A stretch of 5,081 nucleotides of DNA from Christensenellaceae bacterium (lineage in GTDB: Bacteria; Bacillota; Clostridia; Christensenellales; UBA1750), in contig JAITTC010000268.1 in NCBI GenBank assembly GCA_031287285.1, positions 1 through 5,081 on the forward strand. Reading direction: 5' to 3'. The notes under the pieces are model-generated. The model worked only from the letters and a program-made list of their open reading frames with translations. It was not told where the DNA came from and made no database searches. Of the stretch, positions 4,257 to 5,081 are shown one piece after another. Every line of letters starts with the position of its first letter. Within the stretch, counting starts at the first letter, position 1. A program made the position numbers and the translations under genes.

Positions 4257-5081
4257 CTACATCGCCTCGTGGAAGCTGCGCTTGATGACCTCCGCCTGCT
4301 GCTCTTTCGAGAGCTTGTGGAAGTTCACCGCATAGCCGGAAACCCGAATGGTGAGGTTTGGGAAGGCCTCCGGGTCCTCATAGGCCTTTTGCAGGGTTTC
4401 GCGCCTGAGCACGTTCACGTTGATGTGCTGCGCGCCCTTTTCGAAGTAGCCGTCGAGGATCGCGCTGAGGTTTTCGCGGCGCTCGCTTTCCCAATGGCCG
4501 AGGGCCTCCGGCACGATCGAGAAGGTGTTTGAGATGCCGTCGCGGCAGACGGCATAGGGCAGCTTGGCCACGGAGTTGAGCGCCGCCAGGGCGCCGTTTT
4601 TTTCGCGCCCGTGCATGGGGTTGGCGCCCGGGGCGAAGGGCTCGCCGGCCGCCCTGCCATCCGGCGTGGCGCCGGTCTTCTTGCCATAGACCACGTTGGA
4701 TGTGATCGTGAGAGCGCTTAGGGTATGCTCCGCGTTTCGGTAGGTCTTGTTCTCTTTTAAGCAGGCGAAAAAGTCCCGAAGGAGCTTTTCTGCGATGGAA
4801 TCGACCCTGTCGTCGTCGTTGCCGAAGGCCGGGAATTCGCCTGCCGTCAAAAAGCCCGTGATCCGCCCTTCCTCATCGCGAATGGGCGCGACGGAAGCGT
4901 AGCGGATGGCAGAAAGCGAGTCGGCTACGACCGAAAGCCCGGCCACCCCGAAGGCCATGAAGCGCTTCACGTCGGTGTCGTGCAGGGCCATCTGCAGCTT
5001 TTCATAAAAGTACTTGTCGTGCATGTAGTGCACCACGTTGAGGGTGCTCACATAAAGCTTCGCCAGCCAGGGCAGATAGAT
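4257..5081 (-). CDS. pflB: Pyruvate formate-lyase, C-terminal part (5' end outside window)
   Basis: This glycyl-radical enzyme converts pyruvate and CoA to acetyl-CoA and formate in anaerobic fermentation. The visible 274 residues begin in LPWLAKLYVSTLNVVHYMHD and run in frame from the window edge to TAG 4257-4259. They match the C-terminal third of PFL: MAFGVAGLSVVADSLSAIRY, LTITSNVVYGKKTG, TPDGR, FAPGANPMHGR, SVAKLPYA, DGIS.TFSIVP, DGYFEKGAQHINVNV. The glycyl-radical loop IRVSGYAVNF carries its glycine in codon 4335-4337. These segments are pyruvate-specific in pattern, not glycerol- or choline-lyase-like. The two active-site cysteines lie outside the window. pflA follows after 3 nt, giving a standard pflB-pflA operon. 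The promoter and any oxygen or redox control are not visible. Confidence 0.96.
   Translation of the reverse strand: MYLPWLAKLYVSTLNVVHYMHDKYFYEKLQMALHDTDVKRFMAFGVAGLSVVADSLSAIRYASVAPIRDEEGRITGFLTAGEFPAFGNDDDRVDSIAEKLLRDFFACLKENKTYRNAEHTLSALTITSNVVYGKKTGATPDGRAAGEPFAPGANPMHGREKNGALAALNSVAKLPYAVCRDGISNTFSIVPEALGHWESERRENLSAILDGYFEKGAQHINVNVLRRETLQKAYEDPEAFPNLTIRVSGYAVNFHKLSKEQQAEVIKRSFHEAM

Noticed and set aside
3858..4532. Plus-strand open frame across pflA and pflB
   Set aside because: It crosses the boundary of two unmistakable genes on the other strand, so it is a GC-rich shadow frame.

Overview
The window looks like chromosomal DNA of a GC-rich anaerobic member of the Bacillota, probably a Clostridia-type gut or sediment lineage. 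Four things suggest this: a pyruvate formate-lyase operon, a small ECF sigma factor with a membrane anti-sigma-like partner, strong G-rich Shine-Dalgarno sequences, and frequent TTG starts. The lineage is an inference; there is no rRNA or other marker gene here.

Left end (1-563): the plus-strand 3' end of a diaminopimelate epimerase gene (dapF), then a strong intrinsic terminator. After the terminator about 309 bp are repeated in tandem. The second copy carries the last 77 codons of dapF, the terminator, and the final ~24 bp of the gene that converges from the other strand. The two copies are about 95% identical. The result is an orphan DapF C-terminal fragment and two terminators in series.

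Middle left (542-1912, minus strand): a two-gene operon. An ECF sigma factor (TTG start, strong Shine-Dalgarno, possible self-type ECF promoter) overlaps by ATGA a single-pass membrane protein with an aromatic-rich outer domain, probably its anti-sigma factor.

Middle (1918-3311, minus strand): a monocistronic MFS transporter with a good sigma-A-type promoter, small palindromes around its transcription start, a TTG start and its own intrinsic terminator. Its substrate is unknown.

Right (3510-5081, minus strand): the 3' part of pflB, with its glycyl-radical site, followed after 3 nt by a complete pflA (radical SAM activase, TTG start). A long hairpin closes the operon at the pflA stop codon. 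The lyase makes acetyl-CoA and formate from pyruvate, and the activase installs its glycyl radical. The 3312-3509 interval holds no recognisable gene.

No mobile element, CRISPR array or RNA gene is visible, and no new multi-gene system is supported. The most unusual structure is the tandem duplication across the dapF / anti-sigma convergent junction.
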